A DNA stretch of 64,000 bases from Flavobacterium johnsoniae. Lineage in GTDB: Bacteria > Bacteroidota > Bacteroidia > Flavobacteriales > Flavobacteriaceae. The notes beneath the pieces were generated by a model. The model did no database searches. It was given only the letters and a program-made list of their open reading frames with translations, and was not told the origin of the DNA. The position numbers and the translations under genes were made by a program. The stretch covers positions 3,596,001 through 3,660,000 of the forward strand of contig NZ_CP103794.1 of assembly GCF_030388325.1 (NCBI RefSeq), read 5' to 3'. Below are positions 25,612-34,991 of the stretch, piece after piece (positions within the stretch are counted from its first letter, which is position 1; every line of letters starts with the position of its first letter).

Positions 25612-25986
25612 ATGATTAAACGTATAGATGCCACAGAAAAAGCAGTAGAACTTATAAAAGTTCTAAAAGAAAAACATGGAGATTTAATGTTTTACCAAGC
25701 TGGAGGCTGTTGCGAAGGCACTCAGCCACAATGTTTTGAAAAAGGAGGTTATTACCAAAGAACCGGAGATGTTTGTATCGGAACTGTAGAAGATGTAGAA
25801 TTTTGGGTAGACAAAGATTTATTCGAATATTGGAAACACGCTCATTTTACTTTAACCGTAATTGATGCCTTTGGAGTTGGAGGATTTTCTTTAGAAACGC
25901 CACTAAAAAAGACATTTCAAATAGAATATAGAATTTTTACACCAGAAGAAGAGAAAGATTTGGAGCCGGTTTTTAGGATTGAATAG
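25612..25986 (+). CDS. DUF779 domain protein
   Basis: The 124-aa product has the DUF779 pattern: a lysine-rich N-terminus, then FYQAGGCCEGTQPQCFEKG (residues 28-46) with three cysteines in a C-C-x5-C arrangement, GDVCIGTVEDVEFWV and a C-terminal TFQIEYRIFTPEE. The family almost always sits beside AcoD/ExaC-type aldehyde dehydrogenases; its activity is unknown, and the cysteine cluster suggests metal or redox chemistry. It follows the dehydrogenase by 199 bp on the same strand. Confidence 0.9.
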   Translation: MIKRIDATEKAVELIKVLKEKHGDLMFYQAGGCCEGTQPQCFEKGGYYQRTGDVCIGTVEDVEFWVDKDLFEYWKHAHFTLTVIDAFGVGGFSLETPLKKTFQIEYRIFTPEEEKDLEPVFRIE

Positions 25987-26142
25987 TTTTTTTTTAAGGC
26001 TCAAAGGTTCAGAGTTACAAAGATGCAGAGGTTTTAAGTAATGAGAAAAAAAGCCTTCATTATAGTTTACATTATATTTTATAAATTGAATTTTTGACAA
26101 AGAAATAAACCTTTGTACCTATGAACCTATGTCCCTTTGTAC

Positions 26143-27066
26143 CTAATTAATATAAAGTAACTGATACTGCTTAGGCGTAATTCCTTCGTGTTTTTTAAAC
26201 AATCGTATGAAATAATTAGCATCTTCAAAACCTGATAAATAACAAACTTCGTTAATTTGAATCGTTGGGTTTCTTAATAGATTTTTAGCACATTTTATTT
26301 TTTCGTTCAAAATGTATTCAATCGGACTCATTCCGAGTTCGCGTTTAAAGAAACGATAAAAAGAAGTAGTGCTCATACAAGCTTTTTCGCTAAGCGATTT
26401 CAAACTCATATTTTCTTTCAAATTTTGTTTAATATATTCAGTAACTTCTTTTATCGGATTGCTATTTTCAATAAATTTTCCTTCATCTAAAGATTTTACT
26501 GTTTGCGTTTGAATAATTCTGATTAGTAATTCTTTTAAAGTCAAATCGGCCAGAATATCTTTGGCTACAGAAGTGCTCATGCATTCTTTAATCAGTTTAT
26601 TGATTGTCGTTGCCATTTCGACATTATTGTAAAAGAAGTAATTCTGATAATTTAGTTGCCAGAACATATTATTTCCTTCTTTTGGATATTGTTCATTTAA
26701 GAAATTTAGAATTTCAGTAATTTTAGACTGATCAATGGCTAGTGCCAAACATTGTGTTGGATTATTTTTGGAAGCTTCAGGAAAATCAATTTTCATTTCT
26801 ACATTAGATGGAACTATTACAGTTTCACCAGGCAAATATTCAAATTCTGGATCATCAAAAAGGTGCATGACTTTTTTGCCGCGAAGCATACTTGTCACAA
26901 CCAAATCATTAAATTTCAGAGGAACCATTTTTGTTGATTCGTACGTTTCAAATAAATTTAATTCACAATGATTCAAATTGTAAATTGTTCGATTCTCAAC
27001 AAGAGTTTTCAATGATTTTTCTTGTGATAATTGAAGTGGATTAACTAGAAAACGCTGATTATTCAT
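26143..27066 (-). CDS. AraC-family transcriptional regulator
   Basis: The 307-aa product has an AraC-type N-terminal ligand domain (about 20-190; LRGKKVMHLFDDPEFEYLPGETVIVPS resembles a cupin strand pair) and a C-terminal double helix-turn-helix (about 205-305; NMSLKSLSEKACMSTTSFYRFFKRELGMSPIEYI, then INEVCYLSGFEDANYFIRLFKKHEGITPKQY). It is convergent with DUF779 and most likely activates the aldehyde dehydrogenase module in response to an alcohol or aldehyde. That assignment follows from the known grouping of these three genes. Confidence 0.93.
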   Translation of the reverse strand: MNNQRFLVNPLQLSQEKSLKTLVENRTIYNLNHCELNLFETYESTKMVPLKFNDLVVTSMLRGKKVMHLFDDPEFEYLPGETVIVPSNVEMKIDFPEASKNNPTQCLALAIDQSKITEILNFLNEQYPKEGNNMFWQLNYQNYFFYNNVEMATTINKLIKECMSTSVAKDILADLTLKELLIRIIQTQTVKSLDEGKFIENSNPIKEVTEYIKQNLKENMSLKSLSEKACMSTTSFYRFFKRELGMSPIEYILNEKIKCAKNLLRNPTIQINEVCYLSGFEDANYFIRLFKKHEGITPKQYQLLYIN

Positions 27067-27139
27067 CGAAATTTAAGTTTTTGGTGAAGACTTTAAATTT
27101 AATGAAAAATAGAATATAAACCTTAGATTTAACGTTTTA

Positions 27140-28003
27140 TTAAATCAGTTCTTCAACGTGTTTCTTGATATTTTCTGAGATTTTTTTGGTTGGAAGATCA
27201 TTTTCATCATCACCAAATGGATCTTCGATTTCTTCGGCAATTAACTCCAAACTCGCCAAAACGTAAAATATAAAAACTACGACTGGAGCAACAAAATATC
27301 CTAAACTTACAGAATATCCAAATGGAAGTGTCATCGTATAAAAAAAGATGAATTTTTTGATAAAAGCGCTGTAAGAGTAGGGAATAGGCGTATTTTTAAT
27401 ACGTTCGCAAGCACCACAAATATCTGTAAAAGCAACCAACTCATCATTTAAAGTAATTAATTGATCGCCAGAAATTTTTCCTGCATCATACAAATCATTG
27501 ATTTTGTGATACATGATTCTTTTTAACTGATTCGGTTTGTGTTTATGCTGATCAATTTCTAATTCTACATCTTCAAAAAGCATTTTGCTTGTTTCTTCAT
27601 CTTTTAAATGTTTGTGCAAAATATCAGCATACATCGGAATGTATTTTCTAAAAAACTTTCTGTCATTTTCATCTTTTAAAATTGCCGAAAGCTTAATGGC
27701 AAAATTACGACTGTTATTTACAAGTCCGCCCCAAAGTTTTCTTCCTTCCCACCAGCGATCGTAAGCCGTGTTAGTTCTAAAAACAAGTAAAAGAGAGATA
27801 ACAAAACCAAGCATTCCGTGCATGATTGGAATGTTGTGTATATAATCGTTTTTTGTGACTTTAAAATATTCAACTTCAAGATAACCGACAACAGCAGAAT
27901 AAATTCCGATGGCAATCATAATCGGAAACAGTTTGCGAACGGTATCTGATTTATGAAAATGAAAAATAAAAGTAAACCAATCTTTGGTGTTGTACGAAAT
28001 CAT
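27140..28003 (-). CDS. bestrophin-family anion channel
   Basis: The 287-aa protein has the bestrophin layout: membrane segment at about 24-42 (LFPIMIAIGIYSAVVGYLEV), HGMLGFVISLLLVFRTNTAYDRWWEGRKLWGGLVNNSRNFA (the conserved FRTNTAYDRWWEGR core, about 63-104), a helical cytosolic region, and two more membrane segments near 215-260 (FFYTMTLPFGYSVSLGYFVAPVVVFIFYVLASLELIAEEIEDPFG). Bacterial bestrophins are pentameric ion channels. It stands alone between the AraC gene and a large terminator, with its own -7 box upstream. Confidence 0.93.
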   Translation of the reverse strand: MISYNTKDWFTFIFHFHKSDTVRKLFPIMIAIGIYSAVVGYLEVEYFKVTKNDYIHNIPIMHGMLGFVISLLLVFRTNTAYDRWWEGRKLWGGLVNNSRNFAIKLSAILKDENDRKFFRKYIPMYADILHKHLKDEETSKMLFEDVELEIDQHKHKPNQLKRIMYHKINDLYDAGKISGDQLITLNDELVAFTDICGACERIKNTPIPYSYSAFIKKFIFFYTMTLPFGYSVSLGYFVAPVVVFIFYVLASLELIAEEIEDPFGDDENDLPTKKISENIKKHVEELI

Positions 28004-28020
28004 TTAAGTTTGTTTTGAAA

Positions 28021-28028
28021 CAAATTTA
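28021..28028 (-). promoter_or_regulatory. bestrophin gene -7 promoter box
   Basis: Minus-strand TAAATTTG fits TAnnTTTG 18 bp before the ATG, leaving a very short leader. Confidence 0.45.
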
Positions 28029-28068
28029 AATTAAAAATTGACCTAATTTGATGTAGAAAGAAAAAATA

Positions 28069-28204
28069 TTTCAACACATAAAGACATAGTTTTTGTAGAT
28101 GCCAAAAAGGCGTTTCACTTACATAAACACACATAGCTATGTGTAACTGCATTAGTGAAACGCCTTTTTTTTAAGCTTTAAATCTATGTTTCTATGTGTT
28201 GAAA
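28069..28204. terminator. nested 135-bp palindromic terminator
   Basis: Three nested stems are visible: outer TTTCAACACATA near 28069-28080 with TATGTGTTGAAA near 28193-28204; middle AAAAAGGCGTTTCACT (28104-28119) with AGTGAAACGCCTTTTT (28154-28169), flanked by T/A tracts on both sides; inner 16-nt palindrome ACACATAGCTATGTGT (28129-28144). It ends the minus-strand efflux operon just upstream of the bestrophin gene. Confidence 0.85.
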
Positions 28205-28222
28205 TTTATTGAGTATAGCAGA

Positions 28223-29533
28223 CTAAAAATTAATAGTTCCTGCTAGTTCTTTTAGTGCAATTTCAGATAATTTAGCCTCATATTGCGCATTGCTGTAACG
28301 TACTTTAGCATTGACATAATTCAACTGAGCCGTTCTAAAATCTAAAGTTGTAATGGTTCCGATTTTGAATTTATCAAGCGTAATATCTAAATTTTGTTTG
28401 GCTATAGCTTCGTTATCTTCTTCTAAATCAATTAATTCTAAATTGGTTAAATACGTTTGAAAAGCCGTACTCAATTGCGTGTTTAAAATCATATTTTGCT
28501 GTTCTATGGCAATTTGCGTATTCTCAATCTGCATTTTAGCCACTTTTTCATTTCGATGCTGATTGAAACCATCAAAAATATTCATAGAAGCATTAAATCC
28601 ATAATTTAAACCTCGTGATGAATTTTCACTTGTAAAACCTAAACTTGACTGGCTTTCGGCAAAATTATAACCTGTTGTTAATCTTAGAGTAGGATAACGA
28701 TCTGCTTTTACTTGTTTCAATTGTAATTCAGCAATGCGTTTGTTTATAATTTGCGATTCTAAAGCAGGATTTTGTTTTTGCGCCAGATCCATCAAATCAG
28801 CTAAAACTAATTTATCATCAACAGTAACTTCATTTGTTACTTTGAAATCAATTTTTGGATCTCGAGCTAAATATTGATTCAATAAAATTTTAGCATTTGC
28901 GTAAGATTCTTTTTGTCTTAGCATTGCTACTTGATCCGTATTTAAATCAACTTGCGCGTTTAAAACTTCTAATTTAGAAGCTTTACCAATGCTAAATCTA
29001 TTCTGAGCCAAAGTTAATCTTTGTTTAGAAATTACTATTGTAGTGTCTAAAGCCGCTAATTGATATTGTTGCTGAACCAAATCATAATAAGCGGAGTTTA
29101 CTTGTCCGATTTTAACTAAAATAGTCCTTTTAAGTTCTGCGTCGCCTAATTTTTGAAGTTCCTGCAATTGATCATATTTGGCGAACATTTTCATTCCATC
29201 AAAAACGGTCCATCCTAAACTTACACCATAATTTAAGCTATTGTTTTTAGCATTATTTAATGTAGTTGAAGTGCCATCTTGACGAACTTGAGTAGAATTC
29301 GTAAGGTTATTGTTGTCAACAATTGAAGCTGTAGCAGTTGGTAGCATTCCTGCATTTCCAATTGTAACATTTGTTTCGTTTATTTTAGAATTATTTTTGG
29401 CTATTTTAATCTCAAAATTATTCTCTAAAGCGATGGTCATCGCTTGTTCTATAGTTAGAACTTCTTGTGCATTTGCCTGAATAATGCAAGCGAACACAAT
29501 TAGTAAAGTGAAGTATATATTTTTGATATTCAT
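28223..29533 (-). CDS. TolC-family outer-membrane efflux protein
   Basis: The 436-aa product starts with a signal peptide (MNIKNIYFTLLIVFACIIQANAQ) and contains two OEP repeats with long alpha-helical hairpins (LTIEQAMTIALENNFEIKIAKNN; later LADLMDLAQKQNPALESQIINKRIAELQLKQVKADRYPTLRLTTGY). It forms the outer-membrane channel of a tripartite pump. It is the last gene of the minus-strand operon adaptor - RND - TolC (63-bp gap to the pump gene) and ends at the nested palindromic terminator. Confidence 0.95.
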   Translation of the reverse strand: MNIKNIYFTLLIVFACIIQANAQEVLTIEQAMTIALENNFEIKIAKNNSKINETNVTIGNAGMLPTATASIVDNNNLTNSTQVRQDGTSTTLNNAKNNSLNYGVSLGWTVFDGMKMFAKYDQLQELQKLGDAELKRTILVKIGQVNSAYYDLVQQQYQLAALDTTIVISKQRLTLAQNRFSIGKASKLEVLNAQVDLNTDQVAMLRQKESYANAKILLNQYLARDPKIDFKVTNEVTVDDKLVLADLMDLAQKQNPALESQIINKRIAELQLKQVKADRYPTLRLTTGYNFAESQSSLGFTSENSSRGLNYGFNASMNIFDGFNQHRNEKVAKMQIENTQIAIEQQNMILNTQLSTAFQTYLTNLELIDLEEDNEAIAKQNLDITLDKFKIGTITTLDFRTAQLNYVNAKVRYSNAQYEAKLSEIALKELAGTINF

Positions 29534-29596
29534 ATTTATTTTCTTTTACCAGAGAATCACGAGTTTTATTTTGTAAAAATCGTGATTCTTAGGTTT

Positions 29597-32500
29597 CTAT
29601 TTTATACTTTCTTTTTCGTATTCGTCGATATGATCAAATTCTGGATAATGTTTTCTAGCTCTAGACCACATAAAATAAATTGCTGGAATTACGAAAAGTG
29701 TCAGTGCAAGTGAGAAAATAGTTCCTCCCACAATTACAACTCCCATACCAATTCTACTAGTTGACGCAGCACCTAACGACATAGCAATTGGAAGAGCTCC
29801 TAATGCAATGGCTAAACTCGTCATTAAAATTGGACGTAAACGTGCTTCTGAAGCTTCTAAAATAGCTTCTAATTTCGGTTTTCCTTGTTCTCTTAACTGA
29901 TTAGCAAATTCTACAATCAAAATACCATTTTTGGTTACCAGACCAATTAACATTACTGTACCAATCTGACTAAAGATATTCCAAGTTTGATTGAATAGCC
30001 ACAATGAAAATAGCGCACCTGCAACTGCCATTGGAACAGTTAAAATGATAATAAAAGGATCTATAAAACTTTCAAACTGTGCTGCAAGAATTAAGAAAAT
30101 CAATAACAAAGCTAATCCGAATGCGAAAGATGTGTTCGAACTACTTTCTACGAAATCTCTAGATTCTCCAGCTAAATCGGTAGTGAAACTTTCGTCTAAA
30201 ACTTTAGCTTTAATACGGTCCATTTCTTTAATCCCGTCGCCCATACTTTTTCCAGGAGCTAAACCAGCAGCAACTGTTGCTGACATATAACGGTTGTTGT
30301 GGTATAATTGCGGCGGATTACTTTGTTCGTAAACTTTTACAACGTTATCCATCTGAATCAATTCGCCATTTTTGTTTTTAACGAACATCGATGTTAAATC
30401 CAATGGTTTTGATCTGTCTTTTTGATCGAACTGTCCAATTACCTGATATTGTTTTCCATTTTTGATGAAATAGCCAAAACGTTGTCCGCTTAAAGAAAGC
30501 TGTAAAGTTTGTGCAATATCTAAAATCGAAATTCCTAAACTTTCTGCTTTTGCACGGTCAATTGTTACGTTGACCTCTGGTTTATTGAATTTTAAATTGA
30601 CATCGGTAGTAGAAAAAACGTCGCTTTTTCCAACTTCGGCCATAAACAACGGAATCTTTTCTCTTAATTTATCAAAATTTGGAGCCTGAATAATGTACTG
30701 AATTGGCAAACCTCCACGTCTGTTTACTGCAATTGTAGGCTGCTGAATTACAGAAATTTTAGCATCAGGATATTTTTTTGTCCATTTGTTTAATTTATCG
30801 GCAATATCTTTTTGAGATCTGTCTCTTTCTTCAGGTTCTGTGAGTGAAAGCCTTACGAAACCTGAGTTAGTTGCAGAACCTCCGGAACCTCCGGCGGTAA
30901 TAACTAAGCTTACTTTTTTTTCTGGAATAGAATCATCAACCAATTGTGATATTTCCTGCATGAAGCGGTACGTATAATCGTAGGAAGAACCTTCTGGTGT
31001 AGTCATACGCATTGTTACAGAGCTTCTGTCGTCATAAGGAGCAGTCTCTTTCGGAAGGATCGTGAAAAATAAATAAATGATTCCGAAACAAGCAATTAGA
31101 ATAGGGAAACTTATCCATTTTTTTGCCATAAATTTTGACAAGGCTTCAGCATAACTGCTATTCATTTTTTCAAAGAAAGGTTCAGTTTTAATATAGAATT
31201 TCGATTTCTTTTGTTCTCCGCCTTTCATCAAATAGGCATTTAGCATAGGTGTTAATGTCAATGAAACAAAGGCAGAAATTAATACCGCAGCTCCAATGAC
31301 GACTCCAAATTCCCTAAATAACCTTCCGACAAATCCTTCTAAGAAAATCACAGGTAAAAATACTGCTGCAAGAGTAACTGAAATCGAAATTACGGCATAA
31401 AAAATTTCGTTAGAACCTTTAATCGCTGCTTCAATAGGCGACATTCCTTCTTCTACTTTTTTGAAAATATTTTCAGTCACCACGATTCCGTCATCTACCA
31501 CAAGACCAGTTGCGAGTACAATAGCTAAAAGTGTCAATACATTAATTGAAAAACCGAAAAGCCACATAATGAAAAATGTTGCAATTAATGATACAGGAAT
31601 ATCAATTAAAGGTCTGAAAGCAATTGCCCAGTCTCTAAAAAACAAATAAATAATAATAATTACCAATATAATTGAAATTCCTAAAGTTTCGGCAACTTCT
31701 AAAACAGATTTTTTAACAAATCGTGTGTTATCAAGTGCAATGTTTAGTTTGATATCTTTTGGTAAATCTTTTTTTAAAGCTTCGAATTTTTTGTAAAATT
31801 CTGTTGAAATATCTAAGTAATTAGCTCCTGGCATTGGCACAATTGCCATACCAATCATTGGAAGTCCAGAAGACATTAAGGAAGTCTCTATGTTTTCTGG
31901 CCCTAATTCGGCTCCTCCAATATCACTTAAGCGAACAATTTTATCACCATCTGTACGAATGATAATATTGTTGAATTCTTCCGGTTTAGAGAGATTTCCA
32001 ACTGTTTTTACCGTTAATTCGGTATTGTTTCCCGTTAATTTTCCTGAAGGTAATTCAACGTTTTGAGCATTTAATGCCGTACGAACTTCTGCAACTGTAC
32101 AGCCGTAAGCTGCTAATTTTGCAGGATCGATCCATAAGCGCATAGCGTAACGTTTTTGTCCCCAAATTTGTACAGCACTTACGCCCGGAATGGTTTCTAA
32201 TCGTTGCGAAATGACATTTTCAGCATAGTCACTCAATTCTAAAGAACTTCGTGTGTCACTTTGTACAGTCATAGAAATAATAGATTCGCTATCTGCATCT
32301 GCTTTAGAGACTACAGGTGGCGCATCAATATCTTGTGGTAAACTTCTAACAGCTTGAGAAACTTTGTCTCGAACATCATTTGCCGCTTCTTCTAAATCTT
32401 TATCAAGGTTAAATTCGATTGTAATATTGCTGCTTCCTTGATTACTAGAAGAAGTAATATTTCGGATTCCATCAATTGCATTTACTGCTTTTTCAAGAGG

Positions 32501-32695
32501 TTCTGTAATTTGTGATTCAATAATATCAGAGTTCGCACCAGTATAATTGGTACGAATGGAAACCTGTGCAGGATCAATCGAAGGAAATTCTCGAACACCT
32601 AAAAAAGTATAACCAATAAAACCGAAAAGTATAATTAATAAATTCAGTACAATGGTTAAAACAGGTCTTTTTATACTTGTAGTTGATAAACTCAT
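29597..32695 (-). CDS. RND-family efflux pump, inner-membrane component
   Basis: The 1032-aa protein is a full-length AcrB/MexF-type permease: N-terminal TM1 (VLTIVLNLLIILFGFIGY), the first porter loop (FPSIDPAQVSIRTNYTGAN), the TM2-TM6 block with the proton-relay LATGLVVDDGIVVTENIFKKVEEG motif (the paired Asp residues), a second porter loop, and TM8-TM12 with GLVTKNGILIVEFANQLREQGK. It exports drugs or other small molecules using the proton gradient. Its adaptor is upstream and its TolC partner downstream. The substrate range is unknown. Confidence 0.97.
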   Translation of the reverse strand: MSLSTTSIKRPVLTIVLNLLIILFGFIGYTFLGVREFPSIDPAQVSIRTNYTGANSDIIESQITEPLEKAVNAIDGIRNITSSSNQGSSNITIEFNLDKDLEEAANDVRDKVSQAVRSLPQDIDAPPVVSKADADSESIISMTVQSDTRSSLELSDYAENVISQRLETIPGVSAVQIWGQKRYAMRLWIDPAKLAAYGCTVAEVRTALNAQNVELPSGKLTGNNTELTVKTVGNLSKPEEFNNIIIRTDGDKIVRLSDIGGAELGPENIETSLMSSGLPMIGMAIVPMPGANYLDISTEFYKKFEALKKDLPKDIKLNIALDNTRFVKKSVLEVAETLGISIILVIIIIYLFFRDWAIAFRPLIDIPVSLIATFFIMWLFGFSINVLTLLAIVLATGLVVDDGIVVTENIFKKVEEGMSPIEAAIKGSNEIFYAVISISVTLAAVFLPVIFLEGFVGRLFREFGVVIGAAVLISAFVSLTLTPMLNAYLMKGGEQKKSKFYIKTEPFFEKMNSSYAEALSKFMAKKWISFPILIACFGIIYLFFTILPKETAPYDDRSSVTMRMTTPEGSSYDYTYRFMQEISQLVDDSIPEKKVSLVITAGGSGGSATNSGFVRLSLTEPEERDRSQKDIADKLNKWTKKYPDAKISVIQQPTIAVNRRGGLPIQYIIQAPNFDKLREKIPLFMAEVGKSDVFSTTDVNLKFNKPEVNVTIDRAKAESLGISILDIAQTLQLSLSGQRFGYFIKNGKQYQVIGQFDQKDRSKPLDLTSMFVKNKNGELIQMDNVVKVYEQSNPPQLYHNNRYMSATVAAGLAPGKSMGDGIKEMDRIKAKVLDESFTTDLAGESRDFVESSSNTSFAFGLALLLIFLILAAQFESFIDPFIIILTVPMAVAGALFSLWLFNQTWNIFSQIGTVMLIGLVTKNGILIVEFANQLREQGKPKLEAILEASEARLRPILMTSLAIALGALPIAMSLGAASTSRIGMGVVIVGGTIFSLALTLFVIPAIYFMWSRARKHYPEFDHIDEYEKESIK

Positions 32696-32728
32696 ATATA
32701 ATTTATGATTTTAGATTGTTGACTTTAG

Positions 32729-32744
32729 TCCCGAAGTCTCGGGA
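32729..32744. repeat. small palindrome, copy 1
   Basis: TCCCGAAGTCTCGGGA forms a 6-bp GC-rich stem in the gap between the RND pump and adaptor genes, inside stuttered ACTTT/GACTTT words. The same 17 bases (with the following T) recur at 54899-54915. Confidence 0.75.
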
Positions 32745-32818
32745 TCAGATTTATCGCTAAATCCTACTGTTGTCTTTAATCTATATTCAAGTCTTTCGAC
32801 TTTTAACTTTCGACTTAA

Positions 32819-33883
32819 CTATTTTACTTTTACTTTTACTTTAATTGGCGCTTCATTTTTTAATGACATCACACCACTTGTAATTAAAGTGTCTCCAGCT
32901 TTTAATCCTGCTAAAATCAAAATAGAAGAATCGGTTCTAGTTGTAGCGTCAACCATCACTTCTTTTGCTTTTCCATTGTTTGCAACAAAGACTTTTTTTC
33001 CGTCTTGGATAGGAATGATAGCCTGAGAAGGTACAACAATAGCATCTTTAATAATATTTAAAGGTAATTTAATGTCTGCGAAAGTTCCAGGGAAAAGTTT
33101 TCCGTCTGTGTTATCAGCAATAGCACGAATTTGAAGCGTACGTGTAGCTACAGCAACTTCTGGTTCTATTGCATAAATTTTTGCTGAATACGTTTTATCA
33201 GATCCAGAAACTGTAAAATCAATTACAGAACCAGATTTTACTTGAGATGCATATTTTTCAGGAATCGAAAATGTGATTTTTAGTTTACCCGTATTTACCA
33301 ATTTTGCTACTAAAACAGTTGGTGTAATATAAGTTCCAGGTGAAATAGAACGTAAACCAATTTTTCCTGAAAAAGGAGCTCTAACAGATGTTTTAGAAAT
33401 TTGTGCTCTAATTAATTGACTTTGAGCTTGTGCCGAAGCATGATCCGCTCTTGCAATATCAGCTTCTTCTTGGCTAATTGCTTCTTTTTGTAAAAGTAAT
33501 TTTGCTCTTCTTTCGTTTTCTGCTGCTAAACCTTCTTTGGTTACAGCTTGTCTCAATTGCGCTTTTAGTTCAATATCATTTACTTTAAAAAGCACTTGTC
33601 CTTTGTTTACAAAAGTTCCTTCGTTAAAAAATATTCCTTCAACAATTCCAGAAACCTCACTATGAATTTCTATTTGTTCGTTTGCTTCAATAGATCCCGT
33701 AAGTGATAAATTATTGTCAAAAGTGGCAGTTTTTATTACGATTCCGTTAACAGTTGTTGGAGAATCTTTATCATTAAATTTTTTAGAGTCGTCGTTTTTA
33801 CTCTTGTTTGATATAATTCTGTAACTGATAAAACCACCAATTGCAATAATTAAAAGGGTGTAAATGAGGTGTTTTAGCTTCAT
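32819..33883 (-). CDS. RND efflux periplasmic adaptor (HlyD/MexE-type)
   Basis: The 354-aa membrane-fusion protein has an N-terminal membrane anchor (LIYTLLIIAIGGFISYRII, residues 5-23), a lipoyl/barrel-sandwich half motif (IEIHSEVSGIVEGIFFNEGTFVNKGQVLF), an alpha-hairpin of about 60 residues (RQAVTKEGLAAENERRAKLLLQ; RADHASAQAQ), the returning lipoyl half (TSVRAPFSGKIGLRSISPGTYI) and a C-terminal beta-barrel. It links the RND pump to TolC. It is the first gene of the operon, with a -7 box TAAATTTG about 50 bp upstream. Confidence 0.96.
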   Translation of the reverse strand: MKLKHLIYTLLIIAIGGFISYRIISNKSKNDDSKKFNDKDSPTTVNGIVIKTATFDNNLSLTGSIEANEQIEIHSEVSGIVEGIFFNEGTFVNKGQVLFKVNDIELKAQLRQAVTKEGLAAENERRAKLLLQKEAISQEEADIARADHASAQAQSQLIRAQISKTSVRAPFSGKIGLRSISPGTYITPTVLVAKLVNTGKLKITFSIPEKYASQVKSGSVIDFTVSGSDKTYSAKIYAIEPEVAVATRTLQIRAIADNTDGKLFPGTFADIKLPLNIIKDAIVVPSQAIIPIQDGKKVFVANNGKAKEVMVDATTRTDSSILILAGLKAGDTLITSGVMSLKNEAPIKVKVKVK

Positions 33884-34362
33884 AAAATTGAGGTGAATAT
33901 AGATTTTAGGTTTTTGTTTTTAGTAAGCTTACAAATTTAACTTTTTGTTGTGAAATCAAAGGCTCTTGGCTTTTATTTAACATTTGTATGTACAAAGGTT
34001 TGCATTTAGACTACAAGTAGAGTAAAAGGTTTAATTAATGGTTAATTTTTTTATTTGAATTGAAGTTTGTAAGATAATTTATTCAGCTTTGAATCTGGGC
34101 TTTATATGCTTACTTAAGTCAGAGATTTTCTATCTAAAAATAATTTTAATGCATTTTGTCTGATTTTTTTTGCACTTTATCGATTTTATTTGTAACATTG
34201 ATATGTTAAACAAAATGATTGGTTTTAGCATAAATACAGGTATTTTGAATACATATTTATGTTAAAATGTAAGAATGGAAATTGTTTTTTAGAATTTTTG
34301 ATGAATTTGTTGATTTATAATGTTAACAAATGTTTACTGTTTGAATAATTAAAAAATAATTT
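33884..34362. other. 479-bp gap between the divergent efflux operon and the thioredoxin-like gene
   Basis: The gap holds the efflux promoter near 33.93 kb and, presumably, a promoter for the plus-strand cluster near 34.3 kb. The rest is very AT-rich with no open frame of note, no hairpin with a T-tract and no repeat that I could recognise. Confidence 0.5.
33932..33939 (-). promoter_or_regulatory. efflux operon -7 promoter box
   Basis: Minus-strand TAAATTTG matches TAnnTTTG; TTTG/TTG at 33957-33960 lies 17-18 bp further upstream as a possible -33 box. No regulator gene is adjacent. Confidence 0.5.
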
Positions 34363-34962
34363 ATGAAAAAAACATTACTTTTAAGTTTATGGTTTACATT
34401 ATTAATTCTTGCAATTGGGTATTTGTTTTGGAAAAACGAATTTAAATATAGCCTTCCAACACCAATTCCGAAAAATTATCATGCAATAGCAATGGGTTCT
34501 AAAGTAGAATTAGGAGCATGTTGTGCATTTGATAACAAACCTGTTTTTATACATTTCTTCAATCCAGATTGTCCTTGTTCACGTTTTAATGTTCCTCATG
34601 TTAGTGATTTGATTAAAAAATATGGAGATCAGATCAATTTTAAAATTGTGGTTTTAAATAAACAAAAGAATTTTACTATCGCTGAAATTCAGGAAAAGTT
34701 TGACGCTAAAATCCCTGTTTATTTTGACGAAGCCATTGCTGAAAAATGTGGTGTTTTCTCAACGCCTCAGGCAGTTTTACTCGATCCATCTCATAATTTA
34801 TATTATCGTGGAAACTATAATAAAACCAGATATTGTACAGATTCTAAAAGTAATTATGCCCAAATGGCAATTGATTCTTTATTAAGAAAAAAAGTAAGCC
34901 CCACCTTTAATGCTTTGGCTCTTAAAGCCTACGGATGTTCGTTACCAAAATGCACTAAATAA
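34363..34962 (+). CDS. membrane-anchored thioredoxin-like protein with a CPC motif
   Basis: The 199-aa protein has an N-terminal membrane anchor (residues 4-23) and a periplasmic thioredoxin-like domain. The active-site region reads FIHFFNPDCPCSRFNVPHV, giving C70-P-C72 rather than the usual CxxC, plus C53-C54 shortly before and further Cys near the C-terminus (YGCSLPKCTK). FSTPQAVLLDPSHNLYYRGNYN is the cis-Pro loop region. It is likely a redox or metal (Cu/heme-type) handling protein facing the periplasm. It is the first of four co-directional genes with gaps of 29, 36 and 43 bp. Confidence 0.8.
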   Translation: MKKTLLLSLWFTLLILAIGYLFWKNEFKYSLPTPIPKNYHAIAMGSKVELGACCAFDNKPVFIHFFNPDCPCSRFNVPHVSDLIKKYGDQINFKIVVLNKQKNFTIAEIQEKFDAKIPVYFDEAIAEKCGVFSTPQAVLLDPSHNLYYRGNYNKTRYCTDSKSNYAQMAIDSLLRKKVSPTFNALALKAYGCSLPKCTK

Positions 34963-34991
34963 ATCTATCCAAAACCCAAAAACTTAAATCT

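Noticed and set aside
27718-27915. 65-aa frame within the bestrophin gene
   Set aside because: Different phase of a well-conserved membrane protein gene.
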